This document shows, in pieces, positions 1 through 12,833 of a stretch of DNA of 64,000 nt. Location of the stretch: NCBI GenBank assembly GCA_958496175.1, contig OY292278.1, positions 46,128,001-46,192,000 on the forward strand, given 5' to 3'. The notes beneath the pieces were generated by a model. It had not been told where the DNA came from. It made no database searches and saw nothing but the letters and a program-made list of their open reading frames with translations. Numbering within the stretch: position 1 is the first letter of the stretch; every line of letters starts with the position of its first letter. Source of the DNA: Sisyra terminalis (taxonomy: Eukaryota; Arthropoda; Insecta; Neuroptera; Sisyridae). Position numbers and translations under genes: made by a program.

Positions 1-1610
1 GCTCTTGAGTAATTTAATAATCTTTCTCTCCCCATCCTTCAACCCTTATCGGTTTACTGATAACATTTTCCATGTCTTCCTGTCCTATGCTAAATTTGCT
101 ACTCCAGGTAATCAACATATACGGTCGAACTATCATGTGGAATATCTTTTCCAAATTTCAAAAATCTAGTGCTACTTTGATGGACGTGGAAAAAATGGTA
201 CTTAAGTCCAGAAAAATGGCCAACCCATGCATTAAAGGTATTGTTGAAATATGTTTTTTTATTTCCTTAGTGTTATTAAAGCTTCTAAAGAAAACTGCAC
301 AAAAAAACAAGTGAAGATTAATGACAAATTTTACTAATTACGATCCGTAAATCCTTTATCTTAAAAATAATATCATACAAAAAGAAAATGTATATGAAAA
401 CGGGATTAATCGTCAAAAGTGCATATCTGATAAGTAAATAACCGAATTAAAATTCCATATGGAAAAGTTTATTGCGAATTTTTTTTAATTTTTGGCATTT
501 AAAGAATTGTTATAGGAGAAGTTGGTTTTCTAGGGGTGGCAATAGAATACATAAAGTTATTATTTTGGAAAAAAAAGATCTAAATTATAAACTACAATAA
601 TGCATTTATTCCATTGCATATATTTGTACGTGTTTAGGGTACCCAGATTTTTTTTTCAACAAAGTGGTTTCCAAAATTGACTAAGACCCATCTAAAAAAA
701 AATCAAATCAAGGGACTCACCTCTTATAACTGTTTTATAGACAAGAAAGGATAAATATGGATAATGCTGCTTGGAAATATCAAATTTATCACTTCCTTTT
801 TTCGCAAGTCTATAGTGACCTATAGTTTGGGAAATACTGCCCTAACATATCCCAACTTTTTAGCTCGAAATTCAGGGTTCCCTGCCCTGATTTATAAGAA
901 AAAATCTTTCATCAATTTTGTGTTAAAAAATTGTAAGCTATAAATTTTTCATGACAAGCCGTTTATTTTGAAAGTAGTCTTAGTCAATTTCAAAAATAAT
1001 TTCCACACTTGGAAATGTGGATGTTCAAAAATTTGTACTCTTTTCACTACTTGTCCATTTATGGTGATATCTTGTAATTTGTTATCAATATTATTGTTTT
1101 TTTTCAAACTTTCCTTTTGGATATCATGATATTTACGCAAAGCGTAGATTCTTTTATCGTCTATGATATATTACCGCAAATAAGAGTTCCTAATATATTC
1201 TGGCCTAGTTACAAAGCAACCAAAATACACTTGCTCCATTGGAGGAAATTTTATTCAACCTTTACCAATCCTTATTGATTAAGCCTAACATTTCGTTCAC
1301 ACATCGTTCGATTTTATGACCTGGCATATACCAATTCCAAAGATTTGGCGGTTAAACCGTTCAGGTAACTTACTGGAAACATTTTCCCATAACATCCGAT
1401 CATTCATGTTAACCTGGTCAACCATGGGATATGTTGCCTCCCGATGTTGAGACAAAGAAAAATCCCTACGAACACGGATTAACCACTGAAGATGCTGTAT
1501 TTGACAAGATACCCAATTAGCGTTAGAAAAAAGCCAGCCAACTCTACTAACCTTCACCTTAAGAACTTTTGTGTAAACATGAAATGTTGAATGATGTTAA
1601 ATTGAACTAA
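1..1610. other. AT-rich non-coding DNA, presumed mib1 intron
   Basis: No gene or RNA recognised. A minus-strand 86-codon ORF at 1297-1557 matches nothing I know. No mib1 ankyrin or RING exon was found on the minus strand. Confidence 0.5.
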
Positions 1611-3284
1611 GGTACTCTAAACTTATAAATTATTGCGAAACCAATTCAAAAACTGGTTTCCTAGGACTTCTGGACATCAGAATATCGTAAATCAGTAAAC
1701 CCAGATAACTTTTCAGTTTTCCTTTCTTCAGGACGTTTGGACAACACCAATACTTAAGTTTCATGAGTCTACGAACCCAATTGCCTATCAGATCAAGCTT
1801 TGAAAAGATGGACTTATTATTGTAAAAGCCAGAAACTTTGTAAATCCAAGGTGATTTAATCCTGTTTGGATTAGACACAAGGAGGAATTTTTAACTTCGT
1901 GATAAATGGGTACTAGGAAGCTTAAAAAGTTCTTTGAAATGGACCAATCCTTCCTAGTACCTGTTTACCACGAGGTAAAAAAAATCTATCTTATCACTAA
2001 TCCAAATTAAGGCACTCTAAACTTATGAATTACTGCGAAAGCAATTCAAAAACTAACTTCCCAGGACTTCTGGACATCAGGATATCGTGAATCAGCAAAT
2101 CCAGATAACTTTTCAGTTTTTCTTTCTTAGGGACATTTGGACAACACCTATACTTGATTTTCGTGAATCTACGAACCCGATTACTTATCGGATCAAGCTT
2201 TGAAAAGATGAACTTCTTACTGTAAAAGCCAGAAGCTTTGTAAATCCTTGGTGATTTAATCGTGTTTGGATTAGAGACAAAGAGGAATTTTTAACTTCGT
2301 GATAAATGAGTATTAGGAAGTTTAAAAAGTTCTTTGAAAAGGACCAATCTATCGGACCAATCCTTCCTAGTACCTATTTACCACGAAGTAAAAAACAATC
2401 TCCTTGTCTCTAATCCAAATTAAGGTACTCTAAACTTATGAATTATTGCGAAACCAATTCAAAAACTAACTTCCCAGGACTTTTGGACATCAGGATATCG
2501 TGAATTGGCAAACCCAGATAACTTTCCAGTTTTCCTTTCTTAAGGACGTTTAGACAACACCAATACTTGAGTTTCATGAGTCTACGAACCCAATTGCCTA
2601 TCGGACCAAGCTTTGCAAGAATGGATTTATTACTGTAAAAGCCAGAAGCTTTGTAAATCCAAGGTGATTTAATCATGTTTGGATTAGAGACAAGGAGGAA
2701 CTTTTAACTTCGTGATAAATGGGTACTAGGAAGTTTAAAAAGTTCTTCGAAAAGGGCCAATCTATCGGACCAATCCTTCCTAGTACCTATTTACCACGAG
2801 GTAAAAAAAATCCTGTTTGTCTCTAATCCAAATTAAGGTACTCTAAACTTATGAATTATTGCAAAGCCATTTCAAAAGTTAACTTCCCAGGACTTCTGGA
2901 CATCAGGATATCGTGAATCAGTAAACCCAGATAATTTTTCAGTTTTCCTTTCTTCGGGACGTTTGGACAACACCAATACTTGAGTATCGTGAGTCTACGA
3001 ACCCGATTACTTATCGAGCCAAGCTTTGAAAAAATGGATCTATTACTGTAAAAGCCAGAAGCTTTGTAAATCCAAGGTGATTTAATCATGTTTGGATTAA
3101 AGACAAGGAGGAATTTTTAACTTCGTGATAAATGGGTACTTGGAAGCTTAAAAAGTTATTTGAAAAGGACCAATCTATCGAGCCAATTGTTCCTAGTACC
3201 CATTTACCACGAAGTAAAAAAAAATCCTGGATTCATAAAGCTTCTGGCTTTTGCACTAACAAATCAATATTTTCAAAGCTTTTT
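1611..3284. repeat. Four-unit ~413-bp tandem array with an inverted end fragment
   Basis: The marker GGTACTCTAAACTTAT (GGCACTC in unit 2) recurs at 1611, 2011, 2424 and 2837, so the unit is 400-413 bp. Each unit contains a dyad in which TACTAGGAAG pairs with CTTCCTAGTA some 30-40 bp further on. Unit 4 breaks near 3228 into an inverted fragment (about 3229-3284): the AAAGCTTCTGGCTTTT stretch there is the complement of the same stretch in each unit. On the minus strand a ~76-codon frame is open in all four units (about 1862-1630, 2265-2032, 2676-2443 and 3089-2856). I do not recognise its product. Tandem duplication of a non-autonomous transposon or simple local amplification are both possible. 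Confidence 0.8.
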
Positions 3285-4830
3285 ATGAAAACCATGTTTT
3301 ATAAGTCTCTTACCACGGAAATTCAAAAAAATAATTGACTAAACTACTTCAGAAAAAAGAGTCCAATCTTCCAACTATTGAAATTTCAACTTGGTAACAC
3401 TAAAAATAATAAAACTAGTGAATACTTTCTTGTTTTACTGGCACATTTTTAACAGCTGTTACATAATACACATTTACATCCAGAAGTACAAAGAAAACGC
3501 TAGAGAAATTGTAAGAAAACTACTCATTTTAAAAAAAAAAAAAAGGGAAATGAGCAATCATCCAAGATGGGCTAGAGCCCGTTGGCCATCTACACGAATA
3601 AATAAAAAGTTCATGATGAAAAAGAAAGAAAACCCAAACCTCATTCTATCCATTTTCCCGTATGTTTTTCTAAGCACTCATTAAGAGTCGGGAACAGTCA
3701 TTTGCCTGCACCCTTCTTAATTGTGTAAAGATACAGGATGATCACATTTAGATTCATCGAAATTCAAAAAGGATATTCGAAAAGATCAAAGCTTTACATT
3801 AAATTTGGTAAAGTTTTATCACTGACTTAGTTGCCATTTACGTAAAAATCAAGTCTTGGAATAAAATTATATGAAATTAAATTACTTTCTTCTGGATATG
3901 TTTCAGTTATACAGGAAACATCCTGTATACTATACAACAGTAACCCGTCGACTAGTGTCCCACCGAAAACTCCTCAAAAGCTTAAAACAATTTACAATAA
4001 ATTCCAGACGAACAATCCTTTAAATCTATTTCGTTTTCTATTTAAAATGAATTTTATTAACGTCACCATAAAGCCAAGGTACATCATCTTTCACTCACAT
4101 TTTGCCAACTATCAAAAATACGATATCGCACCTCCGGCCATATAAAAAGCCATCTCGCCACACCAAGCACTAACCATTTTCCGTTACCCCTCACCACCCA
4201 TTCTGTTTCGTGAACATACGCGAAAAGCATAAAAGAAAATAGAACTTAAATAGAATTAATTACATTACTTAAAGTTGAACTGACGGAAAATTGTGAGGGA
4301 AAAAAAAGAGAAAAATTAAAGGAACAATACATATTCATGGAAAATGTAAATTTAAACTGTTGCGCAATTAAAACTTAAAATGAAGATAATAATTGTTCCA
4401 TGAAGATAATATCGTAGTTGATTAAATAATTAACGAAATGCGCTACCCATTTAAAACCGTTTCAATAATTTTTCTTTAAAGAACTTTTTAATGTGAACTT
4501 TTTAAATAGAGTTATATAAATAATCGTAACATCACCGTAATTTTCATGCTAATGAAATGATCATTTTTTTTTTCTTCTGTTAGTTCAAAGTTGGGGCTGC
4601 TCACTTTATGATTCTATTTTCACAAATCAATTTATAATTTAATAGTAGAAATTATCCGATTTTATTAAAAAAAAAAATGTTAACATTGATAAATGCACCT
4701 ACTCTACTAAAGAACCGTAATTCTATGGGGCAGGACAGTATGGAAATTATTATGGAGTACCGATTCTTCATAATAAATCGGTGGCCCATGGGCCACCATT
4801 CTTTTAAGGATTTTAAATTATCGTTTGTAT
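3285..4830. other. AT-rich non-coding DNA, presumed mib1 intron
   Basis: Only short ORFs and homopolymer runs. There is a TATAAAAAG at about 4141, but no gene follows it. Nothing else recognised. Confidence 0.5.
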
Positions 4831-5625
4831 AATAGGGTGATTTTTTTTTGAGGTCCCATCGTGAAATTTTGTTGGAAATACCAAAAAAAAAAAACCCTGA
4901 AAGTTTGAGCCCTTAATATTAATTTTAAGTCCTCGACCAAGACGTGTAAAGATTTCCCATTAAAAATACACGGAAACTCTGATTTTTTATTTTTAAATTT
5001 CTATATCTCAGCGGCATTTCATGGGATCGCTTTTACCGAAGATGGTTTTTTCTCAGAATTAAACGCTCTACAAAAGTGCCCATTGCGACAAAGTCGTAAC
5101 TCACACCGGTGAGGTAGTACGGGCCACTGAACCTGATTTTTACATTAAATTCGCGTTTTTTTTGCATTTATCTCGTAAATAACAAGAGGTACGGAAAAAT
5201 TATAAATGAAAAACTTGTAGAGAATTTGATTTCCTACAAAAAAGTTCATGTAGACCAAATCGCGAAGATCAATATTAAACGAGATATTAAGCCTTGAATT
5301 TTATGGAAAAATCAGGTTCAGTGGCCCGTACTACCTCACCGGTGTGAGTTACGACTTTATCGCAATGGGAACTTTTGTAGAGCGTTTAATTCTGAGAAAA
5401 AAACATCTTCGGTAAAAGCGATCCCATGAAATGCCGCTGAGATATAGAAATTTAAAAATAAAAAATCAGAGTTTCCGTGTATTTTTAATGGGAAATCTTT
5501 ACACGTCTTGGTCGAGGACTTAAAATTAATATTAAGGGCTCAAACTTTCAGGGAATTTTAATTTTGGTATTTCCAACAAAATTTCACGATGGAACCAAAA
5601 AAAGTAAAAAAAAAATCACCCTATT
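4831..5625. mobile_element. Foldback element 1 (long terminal inverted repeats, 4-bp target duplication)
   Basis: A 795-bp near-palindrome. AATAGGGTGATTTTTTTT at 4831 returns as its complement ending CACCCTATT at 5625. The arms pair over about 320 bp each (4831-5150 and 5306-5625), for example ACCGGTGAGGTAGTACGGGC near 5105 against its complement near 5324. The flanks repeat GTAT (4827-4830 and 5626-5629), which looks like a 4-bp target-site duplication. The ~155-bp centre is less symmetric. No coding capacity is seen. This is a non-autonomous foldback DNA element of undetermined superfamily. Confidence 0.85.
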
Positions 5626-8052
5626 GTATAATTATAGCTATCGCTTTAATATTTGATAATTCCTTTAGCCTTTGAAATTTAAATCATAAATATGGTCTTC
5701 CACAACATCAAGCAACCAATAAAATGGGAATTTCAAACTCATTAAAAAAAAATAAACTTTGGGAAACTATTATTAGAAGAAAAGCAAGCAAAACAAGAAA
5801 GACAAAGAAAAGACAAAGAAAGGGTTAACAATCGATGTTGAGTCTCAAACAAAAATTGAAATGATTTCGATGAAATCATTGGAGATCAAGAAAAGAATCA
5901 ATCAAAAAAGTTTTAAAACATTTGAGTCGATTATAAAGGTAGGTCCAAGGAAGAAAGGACAAAAAAAAGACGTCTTCAGCAAAGAAAAATGGAAGACAAC
6001 GAAGTACTGAAGTGGAAAAAGCTATACACTTTATCAATTTTCAAGCTTTGTATTAAAAGATGAGCTTTAATCCCTAAAAGAATTAATTCACTTATTTATA
6101 AATCTCTAATATCCTTGATATCCAAGAATCTAATTTCCTTTAAGTTTCTAGTTTTGTTTTAGATATATATTTTGTTAAAGGCAAAGAAGAAAAACCTACT
6201 TAAATTTGGTAGGTTTTATCTTCAAGAAAATGAAATGAACAAAAGAACATACAAGTCCATAAAACTAGGAAATTAAAAGATATGAAAACTGTGAACAAAT
6301 TTTCTTTTGAATTTCAAACGATTACACTTAAAGAAGCATTGAACCATACGACATCTAATGCTCCATACTTTCCTCAAAGTATCCAACAAATATCGATAGA
6401 ACATAACGTCAGAAATAACAAAGAATTTATCGCAGTCGATGTTAAAACTTTTTTAACTTAATCCCAAGTATTACCCAAGTAAGATAAAAAGGCGCAATTG
6501 ATTAGCCACATTTGGACATTAGAACAAGATGTTAAACCGTAGGTGATATCAATATTAATACGGTCGGAATTACCACAATGGGAACGAACGGGAATAAACG
6601 GTGGAGACCTACGAATGTGACCTCCATAACTCGAGCCATTATGGCAAAAGTTTAGCAATTCGCCAATGTTGGCTGTTGGCAGTCGCCATCGCATCGTTAC
6701 GTTTGCCCATTTGCCCATTGGCGTTCCGGGACTTGGTTTTGTCCGATTAAATCGAAAAGATAATGTGGCGACACGTCAATTCCGCCTCCACCATATAAAC
6801 CATTTCCACCACGTGCAAATATCCATAAATCAAAGCACGACTTTTGAGCTTTTCCATTCTCATCAATAATCAAACTTTCAAATCTAATAGCACACCCAAA
6901 ATTTATTATCATACTTCCACCGTTAAAAACAACGTTTTTCTTTTTTTTCATACTCTCAATCTAGCAACTTTTACATCCCTTAATCACTCCACTTTTGTTA
7001 AAACTTTCGACATATCAGTACAAAGTTTATTTTTTTTTTTTTTTGTAAAAGAAATTTTAAAGAAAAACAGACCATTGCTGTTTCGTGACAAAGTATATAT
7101 AAATGTACGCATAGCGCTTACACAAGTTGAGAAAATCAGTGTAGTTGGTATCCTAGCGAAGAAGAAAACCAGTGATTCCAGCGGGATGAAAGCTCATCAA
7201 TATACAACTTGAAAACTTTTCTCTTCCACCAACAAAGTTCTACTTGAATCTACCTAAATAAGGGTGACTTTTTCCCCCAGGGGATAACCTCGGAAGCGAA
7301 CGTTTCATTTTTAAACAAGCTCCTCTATACGTGAAAGAACAAATTTCCATTGAACGAAATTCTAATTTTAAAAAGCTTACTTTAATATTTTAACATAGAT
7401 AATGAATTAATCATTCGTCTTGTTTTCGCATTGAAAAACACTGCTTTTAAAAGCTACTATTTAAAATATGTATAGATCTGATTCAAGTTGCAAATAAAAC
7501 ATTTCCATCTAACATCCTCGATTACGTTTTTCTTGGCTTTTTCCAAGACGGTATATAGATACATTTATATGCAAACGCAAGAATGATTGATTACACAAAA
7601 CTGCATTAAGTTAAAATAAATATGTATATTTCTTAACTTCCACAATAAAAGCAAAAGGACTCCAAAAATCAATGCATAAATATTTTTTTAAAAAAGCAAT
7701 ATAGTTCTCTTCTTTTGCAATATTTGTTCAAAATATTATTTTAAAACTTTTGAATAAAAAATCCTTTAAGTTTTTGACTATTTTTAGATTTGTATTTACT
7801 TTAAAAAATGCAAATTTTTACTAAAAACATAGTATGATACAATAGAAAAGTTTAGGATTGTACTTGTAGGTGGAATTTGATAGGAAGAATGGTAGGTTTT
7901 AACTAGGAATTTGCTTGGCAATCGAAATATGTATCTGGGTAATACGTCACAAATATATTTGACTGAACTTCTGTTCAAATTTATGTTTATGGTATGATTT
8001 TTTATATATTATTATATTAAATTATACTACATAAATTGGACCGAAATATATT
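5626..8052. other. Presumed mib1 intron with a base-composition island at about 6540-6840
   Basis: Mostly AT-rich. About 6540-6840 is visibly richer in G and C, contains CACGTG near 6810 and has overlapping ORFs of 60-86 codons on both strands, none recognisable. It could be an intronic regulatory element, an old exon or an unrecognised insertion. From 7090 to 7210 there is TATATAAA followed 40 bp later by TCAGT, too far apart for a standard core promoter. Confidence 0.35.
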
Positions 8053-9110
8053 CAATATATTGTATACCCTAGACTGATTCCAAAAAAAAAGGATGATTTT
8101 TTTTTTCTTAATTATATCGAAAATATTGTTGGGAAGGACAAAAAAAATCCTGTGAAAGTTTAAGCTTTTAATAATAATATTAAGAAGTGCCGCATCGCAA
8201 ACTTCGATTTTCCATTTAAATAACATGGGAACAATATTCTCTTGCACTTTGGAATTTTATAGCTCACGTTCGTGATAATATTTCGGAATGGCCAAGGTAT
8301 ATTCTCGTAGACAATTGAACGATATACAAAAAAGGTTATCTTACAAGTTTTTGATATATTTATTCCTTCAAAAGTTATTCGAGGTCAAAATTGAACTATA
8401 GAAAAAGTTTAATATTTTTTTCAATTTTTTGACGCAACCATCAATTTTATGAGAAAATTTTATAGTACATTTTTTGTAGAGCACTTTTTTATCTGTAACT
8501 TATCTTTATAAAAGTTTTTGAAATTTATTACAGGTCCTAAGTAATTTGCATTAAACTGAAAATTCCCTGAATTATTATATTTTCAACATAAAAATTATTT
8601 TTTTTCTTTTAATTAAATAACTTAGGACCTGTGAAAAATATCAAAAACTTTTAAAGAGATAAGTTATAGGAAAAAAAGTGCTCTACAAAAAATGTTCTAT
8701 AAAATTTTCTCATAAAATCGATGGTTGCGTCAAAAAATTGAAAAAATATTAAAATTTCTCTTTAGTTCAACTTTGACCTCGAATAACTTTTGAAGGAATA
8801 AATATATCAAAAACTTGTTCGAAACCTTTTTTGTAGATCGTTCAATTTTCTACAAGAATATACCTTGGTCATTCCGAAATATTGTCACCAATGTGAGCTA
8901 TAAAATTCCAAAGTGCAAGAGAATATTGTTCCCATGTTATTTAAATGGAAAATCGAAATTTACGATGCGGCACCTCTTAATATTAATATTAAAAGCTGAA
9001 ACTTTCACAGGATTTTTTTTTGTCATTCCCAACAGAATTTTCGATATAATTAAGGAAAAAAAAAATCACCATGTTTTTTTGAATCAGTATTATGATACAA
9101 GATATTTGGT
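8053..9110. mobile_element. Foldback element 2, same family as the element at 4831
   Basis: A ~1.06-kb palindrome whose arms pair almost throughout. ACTGATTC at 8073-8080 is answered by GAATCAGT at 9081-9088; AAGTGCAAGAGAATATTGTT near 8917 is the complement of the stretch near 8229; and CTTAGGACCTGT near 8622 matches its complement near 8533, close to the centre. Weaker symmetry extends outward to TGTAT/ATACA. The layout of each arm resembles the 4831-5625 element: GTGATTTTTTTT, then a TTGTTGG box, an A-run, CTGAAAGTTT-AGC and a TAATATTAA block. No target duplication was evident. A 112-codon ORF at 8815-9153 is only arm sequence read through. Confidence 0.82.
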
Positions 9111-10304
9111 AGAAATCATTTGCTATCTCTTAACTCCAAAAATTTATTTCTAACCACGTATGTTCTTTTTGGAAACACAAATTTTATATAAAAAATTACA
9201 ATCAGGTATCATTAATAGATACTAAATGATCCCAAAAATCTATAAATTTTTAAATGGGCTACCAACCAAAAAGTATTATGCTCTCAATGCTTCTAATATT
9301 CGCCAAGCCTCTGATTCTAATTATCCACTTTAAAATCAAATTTTGCAGCAAAATCGTTTTTAAAGAAAGTTTCCATTACATATGCGGAACTTGAAGTCTA
9401 GAATGTAGAAAATTCGACTAATTTTATTAGCTTAAAACCCAGTAACCACCACGTATATGTTTTTTTCTTTCCCAGAAAACACATACAAGTAAAATAAGTT
9501 GGAAAAAATCAATAATTATATTCCATTTATTTTAACAAAGTAATACACTTTCCTTTAAATTTGTCAAAAAAAAAAAAAAAGTTAGCAATCATCATTAATT
9601 TAGTTAATAAAGAATGGTCCATATTTTTAAATAGGAATTTAATACATTTTAGCTTAACTGTAGGATTAACAATTTTCATCGTTATTAAAGCAATGAAAAA
9701 AATTCTAGCCAAATCGAGCAGACAAATACATTTGATATAAATTAAATTTATATAACGAAGACGAACAATTCAACTATAATTCAAAATTGAATTTATTAAA
9801 AAAAAATAAAATAAAAACCAACATAAGTATTGCAGACATGAGAATACAACATTATATTTTCTGCTGATTTCATTTTATTTTCTATTTTGTACAAATCTCT
9901 TCATATAAAGCATTAGTTTTTCTTTTTTCACTTCAATATATAAGAAATTGTGAGATTATCGGATAAACACTCGGATTGAGCATTGAGCTCCTCGGTATTT
10001 CTGTTGTGAAAATAGGTATTCTATCATTCTTATTTCTATGGCTTAATCCCTTCGGTGTTTTCTTTTTATTTTTTGTTTAGATTACCAACTTTATTAAAAA
10101 AATGGAAATAGCTTCATATATTAAGTTATACTCAAACATAGAAAAACGAGTACAAAAAACAACGACAGATTTTCATTGAAAATAATTCTGAAAACTTTAA
10201 TTTACTCACTTTTTCAATTTGAATATCTTTGCGCAATTTATATACACGGAAAGATAGTGGGTTGCCTATAGGCAGTAGAGTCAAAATCGGAGAACTAATT
10301 ATCT
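9111..10304. other. AT-rich non-coding DNA, presumed mib1 intron
   Basis: Homopolymer-rich sequence between the second foldback element and the piggyBac relic. No gene, RNA or repeat recognised. Confidence 0.5.
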
Positions 10305-11731
10305 TTAACCTTCCCGGTCCGAAGCGGGGTTTTTACGTACCCCAGGCACCCCATGGATCACTTTAAAATCTTCAACTTTCTAAAAATTATTTTAATGATT
10401 ATATGTTTCACTCTACTACGGCACAAAGAAGAGAGACAGTTTTATTGAGTTTCTTCTGTGATTATTTCATAATTCTCAAAATGCAAATTGCAAAGTGTAA
10501 ACCGAAAGTGATAATTGTAAAATGCATTGTTTTCTTTCTCAAACGTTTAGTTGTGTATTCATTCTTGAACGTGCAACATCTTATCGATCTTACCTGCTTA
10601 TTTCTAAACCAGTGTTTCTAAATTTCTTTACATCAATTCCTTTAGCGAACAATTTTTTTTAAATGATGTGACTCTCACCGGAACAATCAGGAGAAACAAA
10701 AGAGAAATATTTATCAATCAAAAATCAAGCGGTGACTATTATCCACAGAAGTCAAAAATATTGAAGTAGAAGATGGTCCGCGAAAAAGGCCAAATATTAT
10801 TATTCATTATAATAAAACCAAAGGAGCTGTCGATACTGGAGACAAAATGACCCAACAGTATAGTCTTGTTAGGACTACTAGAAGGTGGCCGTTCAGAATA
10901 GTCATGGAAATAATAGATATGGCTGCATTAAATGCTTACATTATTTGGGTACAAAATAAACCAGATTGGCGAAAAGGAAACCGTAGCCGAAGACAAGCAT
11001 TTCTTCGAGAATTGGCTACGGAATTGCTAAAAGAAAATGTTTTAAAACGGAAAAACAACAATGTAAATTACCACAAGCACATTCAACTCGGCTTTGAGTT
11101 ATTTGACCAAGTTATCAATAATGGAAATAGCACTCCAACGAAGAACCTTCAATTGGCAGTAGAGCAAGACCAGCAGGATATACCAAAAACTACGAGTTGT
11201 AGTTTTTGCCCAAGAAGTGAAGACAGAAAATTTAAAATTCGATGTGACTTATTAATAATATGATGTAACTTATTCACCGCTATCAAATTAAAACAATTTC
11301 TTGTCCAAATTGTAAACATTAATTTATAGTCTGTAAAAATGTATTATAGTAATCTAAATATATCTAACAAATCTAAATATATAGTTTTATTATAAGTAAA
11401 TTAGTTTTGTAATATTTTAGCTATATAAACTATATGAACTATTTCTTTTATACCTAAGTTCTTTTGTAAATAATTTTTATTTTTTATGGTTTTTAAGTTG
11501 TAATTATATTATTTTTTTTTAATTTTGATTACCATTTAAAAAAAATATGCACATATTATGTACTTTAGAATTTTTTTGAAAAAATTAAAATATTTGTAAT
11601 ACTCAAAAAAAATTTTCATTTAAAAACCTATTTCACTTTGTTTGAGAAGCACTGGATTTGGTCTGGGGTATGTCGGATACCCCGCTTCGGACCATTTGAA
11701 ATTTTTCAACCCTCCGTGTCGGAAAGGTTAA
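10305..11731 (+). mobile_element. Internally deleted piggyBac-like DNA transposon with TTAA target duplication
   Basis: The element is bounded by TTAA at 10305-10308 and 11728-11731, the target-site duplication typical of piggyBac transposons. The ends are inverted: TTAACCTTCCCG on the left and the complement of CGGAAAGGTTAA on the right match at 11 of 12 bases. Just inside, GGTCCGAAGCGGGGT (10316-10330) is perfectly inverted at 11679-11693, and TACCCCAG (10338-10345) at 11663-11670. The interior carries only the 3' part of a transposase gene, so most of the catalytic region has been lost. At ~1.43 kb it cannot be autonomous, but both ends are intact, so it could once have been mobilised in trans. 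It lies inside the presumed mib1 intron. Confidence 0.9.
10662..11263 (+). pseudogene. piggyBac-type transposase fragment (C-terminal part, frameshifted)
   Basis: From 10662 one frame reads NDVTLTGTIRRNKREI, matching the GT-R-NK-REI motif near the end of the piggyBac DDE domain. A frame change near 10760 leads to RPNIIIHYNKTKGAVDTGDK, where the family has YN-TKGGVD-D; the usual second Asp after the GVDT motif is Gly-Asp here. The frame continues from 10847 with YSLVRTTRRWPFRIVMEIID and NAYIIWVQNK, then ends with CSFCPRSEDRKFKIRC and a stop at 11263. The family normally finishes with a longer cysteine-rich zinc-binding tail, so this one is truncated. No N-terminal half or first catalytic Asp residues are visible. 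The open 138-codon stretch is a relic, not a host gene, as far as the sequence shows. Confidence 0.85.
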
Positions 11732-12833
11732 TCAATCAAATTGCCAAAACATAGTCTTGAGAAAAGAGGGTTAAAGAAGAAGCGGATATATACAAAAGTA
11801 TCCAAAAACTCATTCTTATTGTCAATTGCCCAAAAGCTAATTATCAGCGGGCTTGAATAAAAAAAACGCTATATATTCAGAATCCCAATAAATACAATTA
11901 TTTCATAATGAGATTAAGCCAATCAAGAACAAAATGATTCTGACTCTTAAAGAATTAATCTTTATAAACATCATAATAAAAATATTACCTGATCATTGCG
12001 AAAGGCATAAAAGGTGTGAAACTATTTAAAAACCAGATTTTTTCATATAAAATTGGCAATATTTACACTCAGGTAAAGAATTCTTTTATATATTGCTAAT
12101 GCAAATTCCCAACATGGGGTAAGTATTGTAAACGTGCCTAAAACCAGTTCTTACGAGTTTTTATATATACATCACTCATTCCATCATTCCAAGAGATTAT
12201 CGGTGTGTAGTAAATTTTTGAAGAAAAAATTACTATAACGAGACCTTTGCCCACATTGTTTCATGGCCTTTGTAATACTGGTTTTATATTTTGACAAATA
12301 AATGCTTCATTTAAATTGAAGGAAACATTATTTACGAAATAATTTGTTGTTAATATTTTGATGAATAGATTTGTTACAACTTTTGGCTCTATTTATAACC
12401 ATGTGGTCCGAGCAATAGTAATATGATGAGTAATTTTTACTCACCATAATCTTGAATAAAAGTTTATTAATATTCATTGATAATTTGATTTTTATATCTT
12501 TTGATTCTCTTTCCATATCCCATCAAATTATAAGATATTTACCCAGATAACAAACACATTTTTACATAAAAAATCCGATAGTTTTTCGTAAGAAAAATCG
12601 ATTTCAATTTTGCCTCATATTTTTCTAATGAGACTATAAAAAAGATAATCTGTAAAAATAAAGATTTTTTAAATCCTTATTTTCATGGTTTTGAGAAGCA
12701 CTAAATATAAAATATACATTAAAAATAGTTTAGGAAAGTTATACTAAATCGCATTATTTTTAGCGACTGCTGTAAATTTTAAGGGCGTATAAGACTTAAA
12801 AATTAGATATCCTTCTGTTTTTTGAAAAACGAA
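11732..12833. other. AT-rich non-coding DNA, presumed mib1 intron
   Basis: Between the piggyBac relic and the third foldback element. Only a 62-codon minus-strand ORF of low complexity; nothing recognised. Confidence 0.5.

Noticed and set aside
1297..1557. 86-codon minus-strand ORF
   Set aside because: No motif, domain or repeat relation recognised, no splice context with mib1, and a length expected by chance.
6458..7212. Overlapping ORFs of 60-122 codons on both strands, with a TATATAAA and a TCAGT downstream
   Set aside because: No recognisable protein, mutually overlapping frames, and the TATA-to-initiator spacing (about 40 bp) does not fit a standard core promoter.
8815..9153. 112-codon plus-strand ORF
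   Set aside because: It lies mostly in the right arm of the palindrome at 8053-9110, and its matching left-arm frame is broken; a non-coding foldback element explains it.
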